Positions 6,518 through 7,895 of a DNA stretch of 7,895 bases are shown piece after piece. The position numbers and the translations under genes were made by a program. Position 1 is the stretch's first letter. Every line of letters starts with the position of its first letter. The notes below the pieces were generated by a model that did not search any database, had not been told where the DNA came from, and worked only from the letters and a program-made list of their open reading frames with translations. Origin of the DNA: Opitutia bacterium (GTDB lineage: Bacteria; Verrucomicrobiota; Verrucomicrobiia; Opitutales; UBA953); assembly GCA_947378905.1 (NCBI GenBank), contig CANCLV010000044.1:1-7895 (forward strand). Direction: 5' to 3'.

Positions 6518-7399
6518 TTGCACTTTAAAGACGTGAAAGTCATTCGAGCTAAATCGGCTGGATTTTGTTGGGGCGTTGAACGTGCGATCGATATTGCACG
6601 TGAGTACGCATCTAAAGGTCGTAGTCCTGTTTATACCGACGGACCACTCATTCATAATCGTCAAATGATGGAAGTTTTAACGAAAGAGGGGATTCGCGAA
6701 GTAGGAGACTACAGCAGCCAAGCGGAATTGAATGTTCAGAAAGAAGATCAATCTGTGATGGTCGTGCGCGCACACGGGATTTCTCCTGAGCGCAGAAAAT
6801 ATTTAAAAAATCTCGGAATGGAATTTCGCGATGCCACCTGTCCAGACGTAGGTATCATCGCCGGTAAAGTTCGTTTGTTCGCTAAGAAGGGTTACGTCAC
6901 CGTGATTTTCGGAGACCCCAAACACCCTGAAGTCATTGGCTTATTAGGCTATGCTGAAGCGGGAGGTTATGTAATCACTTCGCACGAGGATATCGCTGCG
7001 TTGCCAGCTTTGGGTGAGAAGGTTTGCATGGTGTCGCAGTCGACTATGTTCACGGATGAATTCCAAAAACTATCAGCCGATTTAAAATCGCGTTATCCGA
7101 AGGTCGAAATTTTTGATACCATTTGCGGGGCGACGAAGGATCGTCAGTCAGACGTCGTCGAATTAGCCAAGCAGGGCTGCCAAGCCATTATCGTGATTGG
7201 AGGTCGTCACTCCGCTAACACGGTTAAGTTGGCTAAGTTAGTCGAGTTGCAGGGCTTACCCTGTTACCACGTTGAAACCGCGGCCGAGTTGGATTTCTCC
7301 CAGCTGCAAAGATATCAAACGGTTGGCGTTACGGCTGGTGCTTCGACGCCTGCTTTTTTAATCGATGAAGTTTGTGTCAAATTAGAGGCTTTAAAGTAA
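6518..7399 (+). CDS. ispH: 4-hydroxy-3-methylbut-2-enyl diphosphate reductase (LytB)
   Basis: 293 residues. Iron-sulfur enzyme that reduces HMBPP to IPP and DMAPP, the last step of the MEP isoprenoid pathway, in the cytoplasm. The three cluster-ligand cysteines are present: C17 in AGFCWGVERAI, C108 in DATCPDVG and C203 in DTICGATKDRQ. Substrate-pocket residues also match: H46 in LIHNRQM, H86 in VRAHGISP, H136 and E138 in DPKHPEVIG, T176 in VSQSTMFTDEF, S232 and N234 in GGRHSANTVKL, and S276 in GASTPAF. Length fits the short bacterial form of about 300 residues. The start is either TTG 6518 (chosen for the Shine-Dalgarno) or GTG 6533, which gives MKVIRAKSAGFC and fits the family N-terminus slightly better; no ATG is available upstream of the first motif. 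The 15-base gap after the kinase gene implies the same operon. The call is secure; only the exact start is uncertain. Confidence 0.96.
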   Translation: MHFKDVKVIRAKSAGFCWGVERAIDIAREYASKGRSPVYTDGPLIHNRQMMEVLTKEGIREVGDYSSQAELNVQKEDQSVMVVRAHGISPERRKYLKNLGMEFRDATCPDVGIIAGKVRLFAKKGYVTVIFGDPKHPEVIGLLGYAEAGGYVITSHEDIAALPALGEKVCMVSQSTMFTDEFQKLSADLKSRYPKVEIFDTICGATKDRQSDVVELAKQGCQAIIVIGGRHSANTVKLAKLVELQGLPCYHVETAAELDFSQLQRYQTVGVTAGASTPAFLIDEVCVKLEALK

Positions 7400-7437
7400 A
7401 CAATCCGCTATAAATTTAGTCCAAAATTATCAGTTTC

Positions 7438-7471
7438 CTCTTTCCATCTTACTTGCGAAATAGGGGAAGAG
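7438..7471 (+). terminator. Weak stem-loop after ispH, doubtful terminator
   Basis: CTCTTTCC (7438-7445) pairs with GGGAAGAG (7464-7471) as an 8-pair stem with one G-U pair and an 18-base loop. The T-run (GATTTTG, 7477-7483) comes six bases late and is short, so intrinsic termination would be poor. It may be chance or a leader structure. Confidence 0.2.
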
Positions 7472-7480
7472 AGTTAGATT
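7453..7480 (+). promoter_or_regulatory. Possible promoter for the lemA-family gene
   Basis: The 98-base gap 7400-7497 is the second longest non-coding stretch here and probably carries the start signals of the next gene. TTGCGA (7453-7458), a 16-base spacer and TAGATT (7475-7480) make a mediocre sigma-70-like pair, 17 bases before the ATG. CTATAAAT (7408-7415) is an alternative -10-like box without a good -35. No clear Shine-Dalgarno precedes the ATG at 7498. Nothing else is recognisable in the gap. Confidence 0.25.
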
Positions 7481-7497
7481 TTGAATAAATCATCCCC

Positions 7498-7895
7498 ATG
7501 CCAATCGTCCTCATAGTTCTTTTAGGTTTTTTAGTTCTACTCGTCATTATCGCCCTCGCGGTGGTTGGCGTGTACAATACGTTGGTCACATTGCGCAATC
7601 AGTTCCGCAATGGATTCGCACAGGTCGACGTGCAACTGAAGCGTCGTCATGACTTAATTCCTAACTTAGTCGAAACTGCCAAAGGTTACATGGCTCACGA
7701 GCGTGGTACGCTTGAAGCCGTAATCAATGCACGTGCGAAGGCCACCCAGGCTAATGTGCAATTAGCTGGAAATCCTAACGATCCGAATGCCATCCGTACT
7801 GTGATGCAGGCTGAGTCCGGTCTTTCGGGCGCCTTAAGTCGACTGATGGTTGTGGCTGAAAACTATCCTCAATTAAAAGCTGATGTGACCATGAA
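7498..7895 (+). CDS. lemA: LemA family protein, N-terminal part (3' end outside window)
   Basis: The frame is open from the ATG at 7498 to the window end: 132 full codons plus two bases, out of a family total near 185-200 residues. Residues about 3-25 are one strongly hydrophobic segment (IVLIVLLGFLVLLVII and on), the N-terminal membrane anchor typical of LemA proteins. Then comes the family signature VYNTLVTLRNQFRNGFAQVD (25-44), followed by VQLKRRHDLIPNLVETAKGY (45-64), AVINARAKA (74-82), SGALSRLMVVAENYPQLKA (110-128). LemA proteins are membrane-anchored helical-bundle proteins with the bulk predicted outside the cytoplasm. Their biochemical role is not established, and they often neighbour TPM-domain or M48-type peptidase genes; any such neighbour would lie beyond the window. 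The gene is probably separately transcribed from ispH given the 98-base gap. It is intact as far as visible. Confidence 0.93.
   Translation, partial: MPIVLIVLLGFLVLLVIIALAVVGVYNTLVTLRNQFRNGFAQVDVQLKRRHDLIPNLVETAKGYMAHERGTLEAVINARAKATQANVQLAGNPNDPNAIRTVMQAESGLSGALSRLMVVAENYPQLKADVTM

Overview
The window reads as an ordinary bacterial chromosomal segment, densely coded, with short gaps and overlapping genes. It carries eight protein genes, two of them cut by the window edges. I see no rRNA, tRNA, CRISPR array, insertion sequence, integrase or phage gene. Gene content and protein style suggest a Gram-negative bacterium, most plausibly of the Verrucomicrobiota (Opitutia-like): a zwf-opcA pair outside a cyanobacterial or actinobacterial setting, a stand-alone CoaB, an IspH with a GFCWGVERA motif, and weak ribosome binding sites. 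This placement is inferred from remembered families and has not been tested by a search. Hand counts give about 51% GC in the middle of opcA.

Left part (1-3967, all + strand): the 3' end of zwf (glucose-6-phosphate dehydrogenase) is followed after 3 bases by an OpcA-type G6PD assembly or activator protein. Together they control entry into the oxidative pentose phosphate pathway and its NADPH supply. After only 19 bases comes a long TPR / O-GlcNAc-transferase-like (GT41, SPINDLY-type) glycosyltransferase. Its 5' TPR half is clearly AT-richer than both opcA and its own 3' catalytic half.

Middle part (3964-5336): rdgB (non-canonical purine NTP pyrophosphatase) lies on the - strand and converges on the glycosyltransferase gene; the two stop codons share a TTAA. 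A 107-base divergent spacer then separates rdgB from coaB (phosphopantothenoylcysteine synthetase), which here lacks the CoaC decarboxylase domain it is usually fused to.

Right part (5333-7895, + strand): coaB overlaps by ATGA with a soluble PAS histidine kinase that has no response regulator gene beside it. Next comes ispH (last step of the MEP isoprenoid pathway), then a 98-base gap and the 5' part of a lemA-family gene.

The genes are mainly housekeeping: NADPH supply, nucleotide-pool sanitation, CoA synthesis and isoprenoid synthesis. The points most worth a second look are the GT41 protein with its split base composition, the orphan kinase coupled to coaB, and the free-standing CoaB. I found no convincing sign of an undescribed multi-gene system.
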